This document shows, one piece after another, positions 55,629-64,000 of a DNA stretch of 64,000 nt. Each line of letters opens with the position of its first letter. The stretch's first letter is position 1. The stretch is from Thalassospira lucentensis (GTDB taxonomy: Bacteria; Pseudomonadota; Alphaproteobacteria; Rhodospirillales; Thalassospiraceae): the NCBI RefSeq assembly GCF_032921865.1, contig NZ_CP136684.1:540501-604500 (forward strand). Reading direction: 5' to 3'. Position numbers and translations under genes: made by a program. The notes under the pieces are model-generated. The model did no database searches and was not told the DNA's origin. It was given only the letters and a program-made list of their open reading frames with translations.

Positions 55629-56177
55629 ATGCCTGCCGCACCTTTCGTCCGTGCAGCCTGTCTGAGCGTTGCGATCTGCGCAACGTTACATGCCCCTGTC
55701 CATGCTGATCCCGATTTTGACGAACTGGTCGGCAAGGCGCGCGCCGTTGATGGCGACACGCTGGAGTTTGGTTTCAAACGCATTGATCTTTGGGGGGCGG
55801 ACGCGCTTGAGCGGTTTCAGCGATGCATCGTGAATGATCAAACCACGGCATGCGGTGCGGATGCATGGCAGGTCATCACCAATCTGATCGCCGCCGGGCC
55901 GATCACGTGCAAGGTGCAGGGCAAGAACCGCTATCACCGCAATATGGCGATCTGTCGCAATGCCAATGGTCAGGATATCGGTCAGGGCCTGATTGCGCGC
56001 GGCATGGCCGTGGCACGGACCGATGAAATGCCGTCTTATGGTTCGGTTGAAAACAGTGCACGGCAAAGCCGTGCCGGGGCATGGGGCGGGCAGTTTATCG
56101 ACCCGTTGCTGTGGCGGCGCGGGGAACGGTTACCGGAACATCAAACCGAAGTCCGCCGCTGGCAACGCGACGAATAA
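55629..56177 (+). CDS. Secreted thermonuclease-like (SNase fold) protein
   Basis: 182-residue exported protein with signal peptide MPAAPFVRAACLSVAICATLH (cut after VHAD). The SNase-like domain has VVDGDT-type AVDGDTLEFGFKRIDLWGADALE, then CKVQGKNRYHRNMAICR and DIGQGLIARGMAVAR. Asp, Glu and Arg of the nuclease site appear conserved, so activity on nucleic acid is plausible. AGGGG precedes the ATG. It lies 16 nt after the NTF2-like gene. Confidence 0.82.
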   Translation: MPAAPFVRAACLSVAICATLHAPVHADPDFDELVGKARAVDGDTLEFGFKRIDLWGADALERFQRCIVNDQTTACGADAWQVITNLIAAGPITCKVQGKNRYHRNMAICRNANGQDIGQGLIARGMAVARTDEMPSYGSVENSARQSRAGAWGGQFIDPLLWRRGERLPEHQTEVRRWQRDE

Positions 56178-56186
56178 GGGCCGAGA

Positions 56187-57233
56187 TCAGGCACCTTTGC
56201 CCGGTGCATCCGCTGCCGGGCCGCGCTCGGTATCTGCCGCGTTGACGTCATCCGAACCACGACCGGTTGCCGAAAAGAACGGCCGGGCCAGCAACCGGCC
56301 AAGACCAGCCAGTGTGACGCCATTCTTGATCGACGCAACGCCGACAATAACCACAGCAAAGCCAAGCGCCTGCGGTGCCGTCAGCACCTCGCCCAGCAAC
56401 AGCCAAGCGGCAAAGAATGTCATGGCAGGCCCCGAAAGCGAAATCAGTGCGGCCTGCGTCGCCCCGATCCGCCGGATGCCTTCATAAAGCAGGAAGAACG
56501 GGATCACGGTGCAAAAGATCGAAATGCCCGCCGTCCACAAAACCCCGTCAACATTCAGGTTTAGCGGCTTGGTCACAACCAGCTCATAAAGGATCATCGA
56601 TATACCGGCCATGGTATTGACCAGGGCGGCAAAATGCATCGACCCAATGACCGAAATCATCCGTTGCCCGAAATAAAGGTAACAGGCGTAAGTCAGGGCG
56701 GATGCAAACGCCAGCGACGCTCCCAGCCAAAGCTGATCTGAAACGGCACCGATCCCGTTGGGGGCGAGAACAAGTACCAACCCGACATAAGTAACCGCAA
56801 AGCAGACAAACTGGCGCAAGGGAGGAAGCCGCCACTTATGCAGGCATTCAAGGATCAGGACGATGGCCGGGAATGTGAAAAGCACGATCCGCGAGACGGT
56901 GACATCAATCACCGACACGGCGGTAAAATCAAACAGGGCAGCGGCAAAGAACAGCCCGCCATAAAGCGCGCCCCAGAGAATATCGACCGGCTTCATCGTA
57001 CGTTCGCCCGGCCGGTGTTTGCCAAACAGATAAACACCGATCCAGAAAAACGGCATCGCGATCAGAAAACGCAGCAGCAGCAAACCATCCACCGTCATGC
57101 CGGTGGCATAAACGTATTTCGCCAACAGCCCCTTCATTGCGAATGCCACAGTCGACAGCAATACAAGGGTCAGGGCCGAACCCGATGGCTTTGCCACGGA
57201 TTTGGCATCTGCTGGCGCAGATGGTTTTGTCAT
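56187..57233 (-). CDS. DMT superfamily transporter (EamA)
   Basis: 348-residue inner-membrane protein with ten predicted helices in two EamA repeats and a polar C-terminal tail of about 45 residues (GRGSDDVNAADTERG...), longer than usual. It is divergent from a LysR regulator gene 141 nt away, which suggests regulated export of an unknown metabolite. Confidence 0.87.
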   Translation of the reverse strand: MTKPSAPADAKSVAKPSGSALTLVLLSTVAFAMKGLLAKYVYATGMTVDGLLLLRFLIAMPFFWIGVYLFGKHRPGERTMKPVDILWGALYGGLFFAAALFDFTAVSVIDVTVSRIVLFTFPAIVLILECLHKWRLPPLRQFVCFAVTYVGLVLVLAPNGIGAVSDQLWLGASLAFASALTYACYLYFGQRMISVIGSMHFAALVNTMAGISMILYELVVTKPLNLNVDGVLWTAGISIFCTVIPFFLLYEGIRRIGATQAALISLSGPAMTFFAAWLLLGEVLTAPQALGFAVVIVGVASIKNGVTLAGLGRLLARPFFSATGRGSDDVNAADTERGPAADAPGKGA

Positions 57234-57282
57234 TATTGTCTCCGGTCTCTCTCGACCTTAACTATCTGCCGCGCATAGCCAT

Positions 57283-57300
57283 TATTCAATTCGAATTAAA
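57283..57300. promoter_or_regulatory. Palindrome in the DMT/LysR divergent region
   Basis: ATTCAATTCGAATTAAAT contains the perfect palindrome AATTCGAATT (57288-57297). It lies about 75 nt before the LysR gene and fits the T-N11-A type of LysR site. Confidence 0.4.
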
Positions 57301-57374
57301 TGTTATCAGATATCAGGATTTGCTATATCTAACAAAACATCCGCCGGTTCATATTCCTTTTGGATTGCAGATAA

Positions 57375-58280
57375 ATGGACATCAAACAGCTTCGAAGCTT
57401 TGTTCACATTGCCGAACTTGGCAGCCTGTCGCGCGCGGCCGACCGGCTTAACCTGTCGCAACCAGCCCTTAGCCGGCAGCTTAACCTTCTGGAAGAAGCA
57501 CTTGATACCCGCCTGCTGGAACGGACCGGGCGCGGGGTCAAACTGACCGAAGCCGGTCAGATGCTGGCGGAACGGGCACGGGTTATTCTGGGTGATCTGG
57601 CGCGCCTTGAAGCTGACCTGTCAGCCCGACGCAGCAAGGTAACCGGCCATGTCCATGTCGGGGTGCCGCCCAGTGCCGGGATCGTCATTACCGGTGCGCT
57701 GGTCGAAGCATTGCGCGAACGCTATCCCGATCTGAACATCTCGATTGCCGAGGATCTGACAGGCGACGTGCAGGAAGGATTGCTATCAGGGCGTCTTGAT
57801 ATCGGCATCCTGCATGATGGCATGATATCGCGCAGCCTGCATGCCGAACCATTATGGCGCGAAGACCTGTTTCTGATTTCCCATCCGTCGCGCGTTGGCG
57901 AAGGCGAAACCGAAATTGCCTATGAAGATGTTTTGGCGCTGCCATTGATCATGCCAACCCCGAAACACGGTCTGCGCGCCAAGATGCAGGAAGCCGCATT
58001 TCGTGCCGGTCGCCCCCTGACCCCGGTGGTCGAAGCCGACGCATTGCGGGTTCTGGTGGATCTGGTGCATCGTGATCTCGGCCATACGGTTTTGCCGCGA
58101 AGCTCATTGGTGATGGAACTATCGACCGGGCGGCTCAAGGCACGGCGGATCGTCAATCCGCAATTGTCGCGCAAGGTGATGCTGTCCTGGCTTCAGGACC
58201 GCCCGCTCAGTACCGGGGCCAAGGCCGTGCTTGATACATTGCGCGATCTGGCGGGCACCATGCCGATGGCTGATAACTGA
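57375..58280 (+). CDS. LysR-family transcriptional regulator
   Basis: 301-residue regulator. The winged HTH is at residues 1-60 (MDIKQLRSFVHIAELGSLSR then LNLSQPALSRQLNLLEEAL), followed by a linker helix and a two-lobe effector domain (about 92-295). The effector domain resembles Cbl/NAC-type or nitrogen-assimilation LysR proteins. It probably controls the divergent DMT exporter. Confidence 0.9.
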   Translation: MDIKQLRSFVHIAELGSLSRAADRLNLSQPALSRQLNLLEEALDTRLLERTGRGVKLTEAGQMLAERARVILGDLARLEADLSARRSKVTGHVHVGVPPSAGIVITGALVEALRERYPDLNISIAEDLTGDVQEGLLSGRLDIGILHDGMISRSLHAEPLWREDLFLISHPSRVGEGETEIAYEDVLALPLIMPTPKHGLRAKMQEAAFRAGRPLTPVVEADALRVLVDLVHRDLGHTVLPRSSLVMELSTGRLKARRIVNPQLSRKVMLSWLQDRPLSTGAKAVLDTLRDLAGTMPMADN

Positions 58281-58285
58281 AAAAC

Positions 58286-58318
58286 AAAACCCCGGCACGA
58301 CGACCGTACCGGGGTTTG
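58286..58318. terminator. Bidirectional terminator between LysR and aldo/keto reductase genes
   Basis: AACCCCGG and CCGGGGTT arms with an inner ACG/CGT pair form the stem. On the minus strand the stem is followed by TTTTGTTTTT, so it stops the reductase transcript best. Confidence 0.75.
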
Positions 58319-58338
58319 CTGGAAGGGCTTTGAGGCGA

Positions 58339-59394
58339 TCAGACCGGGGCTTCGGAATCAGATGATTTCTGCCACAGGTTCAGGCCACCATCCGTCGCGT
58401 ATTTGTCGATCTCAGCCAGTTCCTCGGCACTGAATTCAAGATTTTTCAGGGCATCAAGGCTGTTATCAAGCTGTTCGACATGACGCGCCCCAATCAGGGC
58501 CGATGTGATTTCCGGGCGACGCAGCACCCATGCAATCGCCATCTGTGCCAGTGTCTGACCACGGCGTTTGGCGATTTCGTTCAGGGCGCGCACACGGTTC
58601 AGGTTGTCTTCGGACAGCATGCCGGACTGGAACGACCCTTCAAGGGCGGCACGGGAATTTTCCGGCACACCGTTGAGGTATTTGTTGGTCAGAAGCCCCT
58701 GCGCAAGCGGCGAGAAAGCAATGCAGCCAATGCCAAGCTCGGACAGGGTATCAAGCAGCCCTTCGGTTTCGACCCAGCGGTTCAGCATCGAATAGGATGG
58801 CTGATGAATGACGCAGGGCGTGCCCAGATCGGACAGGATCGCCTGCGCCTTGCGCGTCATTTCGGCGGAATAGGACGAAATGCCGACATAAAGCGCCTTG
58901 CCCGAACGCACGATCTGATCGAGTGCGCCCATGGTTTCGGCAAGCGGCGTGTTCGGATCAACACGGTGCGAATAAAAGATATCAACATAATCAAGCCCCA
59001 TCCGCGACAGGCTTTGATCCAGACTTGAAATCAGATATTTGCGCGAACCCCATTCGCCATACGGCCCCGGCCACATGCGGTACCCCGCCTTGGTCGAAAT
59101 TACCAGTTCGTCGCGATGGGATTTCAGATCCTTTGCCAGCACCTTGCCAAAGTTTTCCTCGGCCGATCCGGGGGGCGGGCCATAGTTGTTGGCAAGATCG
59201 AAATGGATGACACCGCGATCAAAGGCACGCCGAATCATCGCGCGCTGCGTTTCAAAAACGTCAACACCGCCGAAATTCTGCCAAAGGCCCAGCGTGATCT
59301 GCGGCAGCATCAGGCCGCTTTTGCCCGACCGGTTATAGGTTGCATTGTCGTAACGTGCGGGATTGGCATTCCAGCCTTCTTCCACTGACGCCAT
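58339..59394 (-). CDS. Aldo/keto reductase, YghZ type
   Basis: 351-residue TIM-barrel NADPH reductase. Catalytic residues are visible: Asp and Tyr in FDLANNYGPPPGSAEENFG, Lys in VISTKAGY and His in FYSHRVDPNTP. The PPGSAEENFG and RMWPGPYGEWGSRKYLI segments are typical of YghZ-type L-glyceraldehyde-3-phosphate reductases that also detoxify methylglyoxal. GGAGG precedes the ATG. Confidence 0.9.
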   Translation of the reverse strand: MASVEEGWNANPARYDNATYNRSGKSGLMLPQITLGLWQNFGGVDVFETQRAMIRRAFDRGVIHFDLANNYGPPPGSAEENFGKVLAKDLKSHRDELVISTKAGYRMWPGPYGEWGSRKYLISSLDQSLSRMGLDYVDIFYSHRVDPNTPLAETMGALDQIVRSGKALYVGISSYSAEMTRKAQAILSDLGTPCVIHQPSYSMLNRWVETEGLLDTLSELGIGCIAFSPLAQGLLTNKYLNGVPENSRAALEGSFQSGMLSEDNLNRVRALNEIAKRRGQTLAQMAIAWVLRRPEITSALIGARHVEQLDNSLDALKNLEFSAEELAEIDKYATDGGLNLWQKSSDSEAPV

Positions 59395-59499
59395 TTATTC
59401 CTCCTGCCTATTTTCTTTTGGGGTCATGCCCGCAATTGAATCGATCCAATGTTTTATTCATAAGGCAAAAAGTCCGCGCTGTCAGGCGTGTTAACAAGA

Positions 59500-59530
59500 A
59501 AAAACCGCCCCAATATGTCGGGACGGTTTT
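59500..59530 (-). terminator. Rho-independent terminator of the aminopeptidase gene
   Basis: AAAACCG-CCCC and GGGA-CGGTTTT form an 11-bp stem with one mismatch. On the minus strand TTTTTTCTTG follows. Confidence 0.7.
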
Positions 59531-59557
59531 GCATTGTGCCTTGCCTGAAGGCCGAAC

Positions 59558-61582
59558 TTACGCCACGCGTTTCTTGATCGGTGCCGTTGCCTTTTGCAGC
59601 CATTCAAGAAGATCTTCGTCAAGATCGTCGGCATACATGGCATAGACCTGTGCATGGTAATCGTTCAGCCACTGCAATTCATCCTTGGTCATCAGTTCCG
59701 GATCAATCAGTTTGCGTTCAATCGGCGAGAAGGTCAGCGTTTCAAAGCCCAGCATCGGGCGATCCGCCCCGACCGGACCATCGACTTCGACAACCGCAAT
59801 CAGGTTTTCAATCCGGATGCCATATTCGCCTTCCTTATAGAAACCCGGCTCGTTCGACAGGATCATGCCGGGTTTAAGCGCGATCTTGTTCGGTGCCTTG
59901 GAAATCCGCTGCGGACCTTCGTGAACGCCAAGGTAACTGCCTACGCCATGACCGGTGCCATGGTCGAAATCAAGCCCGGCTTCCCAAAGCGGCGCACGGG
60001 CAAGGGTATCAAGCTGCTGCCCGGTGGTGCCAACCGGGAAAATCGCGCGCGCAAGTGCGATATGCCCCTTCAGCACACGGGTGAACCGATCCCGATGTTC
60101 CTGGGTCGGTTGCCCGATCACGGTTGTACGGGTGATATCGGTGGTACCATCCAGATACTGCCCGCCACTATCGATCAGGAAAATTTCGCCCGGTGACAAT
60201 TTCCGATTGGTTTCGGGGGTATTGCGATAATGGCAAAGCGCGCCATTCGGGCCGCTGCCCGGGATGGTTTCAAAACTGGTATCGCGGAATAACGGATCTT
60301 CAGCACGAAGTGCGAGAAGTTTGTCTGCCGCCATGCGTTCGTCAATGCTGCCATCGGCTGCGGCTTCTTCGAGCCATGCAAAATAACGAATGATCTTTTC
60401 GCCGTCGCGCTTATGTGCCTTGCGCGATCCTTCAAGTTCGACCTCGTTCTTGCAGGCTTTGGGCAACGCCACCGGATCACGGCCGATCCGCATCGTCGCA
60501 CCGGCATCGGAAAGCTTCATGCGCAACCAGTCGGATGCGGTTGCCTCGTCCAGGCGGACCGACTGATTGCCCAACGCGCCAAGGGCTTCTTCGAGTTCGC
60601 CGGGTTGGCGGATGGTCGCATCATTTTCAAGCCATTTGACGGTTTCAGCCGGAAATTTGCGTTCATCCATAAACAGATCAACCGATGCATCGCCATGAAT
60701 GATGGCATATCCCAACGGCAGCGGAATATGGGGCACATCGCCCCCCCGGATATTCAGAAGCCATGCGATGCTGTCAGGCGCTGAAATCACGGCACTGTCG
60801 CATTCCAGTTTTTCGAGCATTTCGGCAATCTGTTTGCGTTTTTCCGCATTTGTTTTACCGGCATGTTCCAGAAGATGCGGGCGCACGGGCGCAACCGGCA
60901 TGGCGGGCTGTTTACGCCACAGAACATCAATCGGATTGGGCTCGATTGCGACCAGTTCGGCACCAACACCCTCGCACGCACCACGCAGATGTTCGGCCTG
61001 CTGGACAGTATGCAGATGCGGGTCATAGGCCAGCTTCTGTCCGGATTTAAGATTGTCATGAATCCAGCCGACAACCGGTTCATCGACCAGATGTCGATAT
61101 TCGTAAATGTCGCGGTCGACCTGCTGACGGACCTGAATGGTGTAACGGCCATCGACAAACACGGCGGCCTTGTCGGCAAGCACCACCGCCGCCCCGGCCG
61201 ACCCGGTAAAACCGGTCAGCCATGCCAGACGTTCGGCACAGGCCGGAACATATTCGCCCTGATGTTCATCTGATCGCGGCACGACGAAACCATCGACACC
61301 CTTGGCGGCAAGATATTTGCGAAGCGCTTCGATCCGGGCCGCGGCATCATAGCCGTCCTTGGCATACAGAAATTCCGATTTGCGTTCATCGCGCAATGCC
61401 AGCAGGGCCGATTTCAGATCATCGCCAAGCTTGCCACCGACCAGATCAAGCCAGTCGGTTCGCGTATCGCCATTGGCACTGGCAAGAACACCGTCAATCA
61501 GATCGACAATGGCAGTGACGTCCTTGTTAACGCCGTCACGTTCAAGCATGGCAGCAAGTTGGGTATCGCCGGGAAGGGTCAT
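59558..61582 (-). CDS. Aminopeptidase P family metallopeptidase
   Basis: 674-residue M24B peptidase that removes an N-terminal residue preceding proline. There are two creatinase-like N-terminal domains (DEHQGEYVPACAERLAWLTGFTGSAG) and a pita-bread catalytic domain. The catalytic domain carries metal ligands in DSGGQYLDGTTDITRT, GHGVGSYLGVHEGP and SNEPGFYKEGEYGIRIEN. The N-terminus carries an extra about 80 residues before RIEALRKYLAAKGVDGFVVPR that I do not recognise. ATG 61582 follows GAGG; a TTG one codon upstream is less likely. Confidence 0.92.
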   Translation of the reverse strand: MTLPGDTQLAAMLERDGVNKDVTAIVDLIDGVLASANGDTRTDWLDLVGGKLGDDLKSALLALRDERKSEFLYAKDGYDAAARIEALRKYLAAKGVDGFVVPRSDEHQGEYVPACAERLAWLTGFTGSAGAAVVLADKAAVFVDGRYTIQVRQQVDRDIYEYRHLVDEPVVGWIHDNLKSGQKLAYDPHLHTVQQAEHLRGACEGVGAELVAIEPNPIDVLWRKQPAMPVAPVRPHLLEHAGKTNAEKRKQIAEMLEKLECDSAVISAPDSIAWLLNIRGGDVPHIPLPLGYAIIHGDASVDLFMDERKFPAETVKWLENDATIRQPGELEEALGALGNQSVRLDEATASDWLRMKLSDAGATMRIGRDPVALPKACKNEVELEGSRKAHKRDGEKIIRYFAWLEEAAADGSIDERMAADKLLALRAEDPLFRDTSFETIPGSGPNGALCHYRNTPETNRKLSPGEIFLIDSGGQYLDGTTDITRTTVIGQPTQEHRDRFTRVLKGHIALARAIFPVGTTGQQLDTLARAPLWEAGLDFDHGTGHGVGSYLGVHEGPQRISKAPNKIALKPGMILSNEPGFYKEGEYGIRIENLIAVVEVDGPVGADRPMLGFETLTFSPIERKLIDPELMTKDELQWLNDYHAQVYAMYADDLDEDLLEWLQKATAPIKKRVA

Positions 61583-61785
61583 CAAAATCCTCGTTTCTGT
61601 GCGTGGGGCAGCATCCGACCAAAGCTATCTAAGGGTTTTCGCCGATCACTTGCAAGATGGAATACCAGAAAACGTGGCAGGACACGCCAATCGGACGACC
61701 GGTAAACTACACCGGCGTCACGCCTATACCACCACATGCATGATGGGTATGAAAGCCCTGCAAGCTTCGCAATACAAATTAAGAG

Positions 61786-62055
61786 ATGTTTAATCTATTA
61801 CAGGCGCGTGACAAAAAGATGGCCCGTCGGGACGTCAATTTGCAGGAGACCAAAACGGTGATCCGTTTTCCAATTACTGTCCAGAACGTTGTTCAATCGC
61901 GTCGTCGTCAGACGGCCTATGACGGTCTAGAGCGCCTCACCCTTACGGAACGAGCCGCGCTCGGCCTTGATACAGGCCCTGCCCTTCTGGCAGACGATGC
62001 TGAAAGCCATCATCGGGGTCAGACCCTTTCGATGGAAGCAACGGACAGGGAATAG
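61786..62055 (+). CDS. Small basic protein, weakly DUF1127-like
   Basis: 89-residue protein: MFNLLQARDKKMARRDVNLQ..., then the stretch SRRRQTAYDGLERLTLTER followed by AALGLDTG. That stretch resembles the arginine-rich helix ending in 'l.D..L.DIGL' of DUF1127 small proteins, but only loosely. No signal peptide or membrane helix. It could start at the ATG 61819. Two hairpins lie downstream. Confidence 0.5.
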   Translation: MFNLLQARDKKMARRDVNLQETKTVIRFPITVQNVVQSRRRQTAYDGLERLTLTERAALGLDTGPALLADDAESHHRGQTLSMEATDRE

Positions 62056-62102
62056 GGATCAATCCCGCCCGCGAAGGTCTTTGATGCCATTGGACGAAGC
62101 GC

Positions 62103-62190
62103 AGGATCGAAGGTTCACGATCCTTGCGGTCTTTTTTGTCTTTCCCTCTGAGACGGCCCTGCTACTCCACGGCAGGGCCGTTTCTTTTTG
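62103..62190 (+). terminator. Tandem hairpins, the second a strong terminator
   Basis: AGGATCG and CGATCCT (about 62101-62123) are followed by TGCGGTCTTTTTT. Then ACGGCCCTG (62153-62161) pairs with CAGGGCCGT (62173-62181), followed by TTCTTTTT. The second ends transcription before the SDR gene. Confidence 0.75.
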
Positions 62191-62249
62191 ACCAGAGCGT
62201 AAAAGCCGCGCCATAGTATCGCCCGACGTTGATTTTCGGGGAAACATCC

Positions 62250-62990
62250 ATGACAAAAACCGTTCTGATCACCGGTGGATCACGCGGCATTGGCCGTGCC
62301 ACCGCCATTCTGTGTGCGCAAAACGACTGGAACGTCGCCATCAGCTATGTCGGCAACAAGGAAAGTGCCGATGAAACCTGTGCGCTGTGCGAACGGGCCG
62401 GACGAACCGGCAATGTCTTCGCCCAGAAATGCGACGTGAAATACGAACAGGACGTCCTGGACCTGTTTCAGGCAACGCTTGACCGGTTCGGCACAATCGA
62501 TGCGGTTGTCAATAATGCCGGGATCGTCGCCCCCAAAAGCGATCTGGCGGATATGAGCATCGAACGGATGAAATCGGTGTTTGATACCAATGTGCTGGGG
62601 GCTTACATCGTGGCCCGCGAAGCTGCACGCGCCCTGTCACATGCGGGCGGTTCAATCGTCAATGTATCCTCGATGGCCTCCAAACTGGGATCACCGGGCG
62701 AATATGTTGATTATGCCGGATCCAAGGGCGCGATTGATACCCTGACGATCGGGCTTTCCAAGGAACTTGGCCCCAGGGGCATTCGCGTCAATGCCGTGCG
62801 GCCGGGCATTATTGATACCGATATCCACGGCAGTGCCGGCCGACCGGAACGGGTTGCCGAACTTGGCCCGTTCTGCCCGCTGGGACGGGCGGGCAAGGCA
62901 AACGAGGTCGCCAATCTGATCTACTGGCTGCTCTCAGATGATGCGTCCTATGTCACCGGGGCACTGATTGACGTGGCTGGCGGGCGATAA
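62250..62990 (+). CDS. SDR family oxidoreductase
   Basis: 246-residue classical short-chain dehydrogenase. It has the cofactor loop TGGSRGIGRA, NNAG, catalytic Ser in NVSSMASKLG and Tyr/Lys in DYAGSKGA; the end VTGALIDVAGGR is standard. Substrate unknown (YgfF- or glucose-dehydrogenase-like). ATG 62250 follows GGGGA; the frame is open to a TTG 21 nt upstream. Confidence 0.87.
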   Translation: MTKTVLITGGSRGIGRATAILCAQNDWNVAISYVGNKESADETCALCERAGRTGNVFAQKCDVKYEQDVLDLFQATLDRFGTIDAVVNNAGIVAPKSDLADMSIERMKSVFDTNVLGAYIVAREAARALSHAGGSIVNVSSMASKLGSPGEYVDYAGSKGAIDTLTIGLSKELGPRGIRVNAVRPGIIDTDIHGSAGRPERVAELGPFCPLGRAGKANEVANLIYWLLSDDASYVTGALIDVAGGR

Positions 62991-63068
62991 CATGATCCGC
63001 GGCAGGATTTGACTGCGATGATCCTGTCCGGCACTCTGCACCCTGCATTGAGCGGAAAGGAAGCCGAG

Positions 63069-64000
63069 ATGAGCATCGTCAGCGCCAGCCGAAACAATCT
63101 GATTGCGCGTGAACTCAAACGTGTCGATGGCCGCACCCCGCGTGCAAGGACCAAGCTTGCCAAACATCAGAAAATGGCTGCCAATCCATTCCGGTTCCTG
63201 CGGGGTGCCGCCCAGATGTTTTATGGCGACCTGAAATCCGGTCGTATCGTCCTGCCCGAAAGTCTGACGGACAAACGGCTGATTACCGCCATCATGGGCG
63301 ATTGCCATCTGGTGAATTTCGGGCTTCTGACCGAAGACGGGTCACATGGCGACGATGTGATTTTCTGTCCTAATGATTTCGACGATGCCTGTTTCGGGCT
63401 GGCAAGCTGGGATCTGGCGCGGTTCTGTACCAGCCTGTTTCTGGCCTGCGACTATGCCGACGGACTAACGAATGACGATTACGACAGTGACGAAATGAAT
63501 GATCTGTCTGGTCTTGAAGCGGCCAGCCAGAAGGATGCGAAAAAGGCCGCGGACGCATTCCTGAAAAGCTACCGGAAGACCCTGGAAAAGATCGTTTCCG
63601 ACCCGGATCACCGCCGCAGTGCTGTTTTGAAATTCTCCAAGGGCCATATCCTTGAAGCTGCGCGCGAAAAGGCTTTGAAACGGGCCGCAGGGGGCAAGAA
63701 GTTTGAAACCAAAAGCGCACTTGGCAAGGCGGTCGAACTGACCGATGGCACATTGCGGTTCCGCGACCTTCCGGAACGTTACAAGCGTCTGGATGCGGCC
63801 ACCATGTCAGAAATCAGACGCGTTTTCCGCCCCTATGTCGATGACAGCATCCTTGATATCGTTCTTCGCGTCGGGGCGGGCACCGGATCGGTCAATATGG
63901 ACCGGTTTTATCTTCTGGTCGGGCCCGATGAGGTCGACGGGCCGGAAGATTTGCCGCTATGTCATATCGTCGAAATCAAGCAACAGCGCGAAGCCGCCCC
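63069..64000 (+). CDS. DUF2252 family protein, cut by the window end
   Basis: At least 310 residues are visible with no stop before the window edge. Segments FRFLRGAAQMFYGD, IMGDCHLVNFG, NDFDDACFGLASWDLARF and VEIKQQREA match the DUF2252 pattern. That pattern recalls aminoglycoside-phosphotransferase/kinase-like folds (GDxHxxNFG resembling a catalytic loop). Function unknown. ATG 63069 follows AAGGAAG; an in-frame ATG at 63018 is also possible. It starts 78 nt after the SDR gene. Confidence 0.8.
   Translation, partial: MSIVSASRNNLIARELKRVDGRTPRARTKLAKHQKMAANPFRFLRGAAQMFYGDLKSGRIVLPESLTDKRLITAIMGDCHLVNFGLLTEDGSHGDDVIFCPNDFDDACFGLASWDLARFCTSLFLACDYADGLTNDDYDSDEMNDLSGLEAASQKDAKKAADAFLKSYRKTLEKIVSDPDHRRSAVLKFSKGHILEAAREKALKRAAGGKKFETKSALGKAVELTDGTLRFRDLPERYKRLDAATMSEIRRVFRPYVDDSILDIVLRVGAGTGSVNMDRFYLLVGPDEVDGPEDLPLCHIVEIKQQREAA

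Overview
The window is a stretch of a GC-rich alphaproteobacterial chromosome, most likely Rhodospirillales and probably close to Thalassospira. This placement is inferred from gene order, codon use and the C-terminal peptide of FtsZ; no database was searched. Its backbone is the division and cell-wall (dcw) cluster: mraZ-rsmH-ftsL-ftsI-murE-murF-mraY-murD-ftsW, murG-murC-murB-ddl-ftsQ, ftsA, ftsZ, lpxC, followed by bamD, recN and ligA. All of these lie on the + strand, mostly with 1-14 nt overlaps.

Layout. 1-5.8 kb: a TerB/DnaJ-type protein, the ABC-F ATPase Uup, a small antitoxin-like protein, a DMT exporter, an AmpD/AmiD-type amidase and an amino-acid-type solute-binding protein. 5.96-6.35 kb: RNase P RNA. 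6.4-10.7 kb: an FMN-binding PPOX protein, an isochorismatase-type hydrolase divergent from a GlxA-type regulator, a CorA channel and a secreted EF-hand protein. 10.7-11.2 kb: a long leader with phased TGGG/CCCA repeats that look like the MraZ operator. 11.2-21.5 kb: mraZ to ftsW. 21.5-25.9 kb: an accessory segment splitting ftsW from murG. It holds six REP-like palindromes, two AT-rich orphan genes, a HigBA-like toxin-antitoxin pair, an ArsR regulator with a quinone oxidoreductase, and a GNAT enzyme. 26.0-31.4 kb: murG to ftsQ.

31.4-45.4 kb is a second, larger insertion between ftsQ and ftsA. Its first half is a sugar-acid module: a GntR regulator, a TRAP transporter, an enolase-superfamily dehydratase, an IdnO-like SDR, an IdnD-like zinc dehydrogenase and a D-2-hydroxyacid dehydrogenase. 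A decayed second copy of part of ftsQ lies at its far end (39.6-39.74 kb), so ftsQ sequence flanks the module on both sides. The second half is a CUT1 sugar ABC operon with a LacI regulator, which appears to start at a CTG codon. Two mirror-image operators sit in its promoter. 45.6-55.2 kb: ftsA, ftsZ, lpxC, bamD, recN (with an alphaproteobacterial-type SOS box upstream) and ligA. 55.2-64 kb: an NTF2-like protein, a secreted nuclease-like protein, a DMT exporter divergent from a LysR regulator, an aldo/keto reductase, an aminopeptidase P, a small basic protein, an SDR and the start of a DUF2252 protein cut by the window edge.

No tRNA, rRNA, CRISPR array, transposase or integrase was seen. The most interesting structures are the scars and regulatory arrays that show how an essential, normally continuous cluster was opened twice and seems to have stayed functional.
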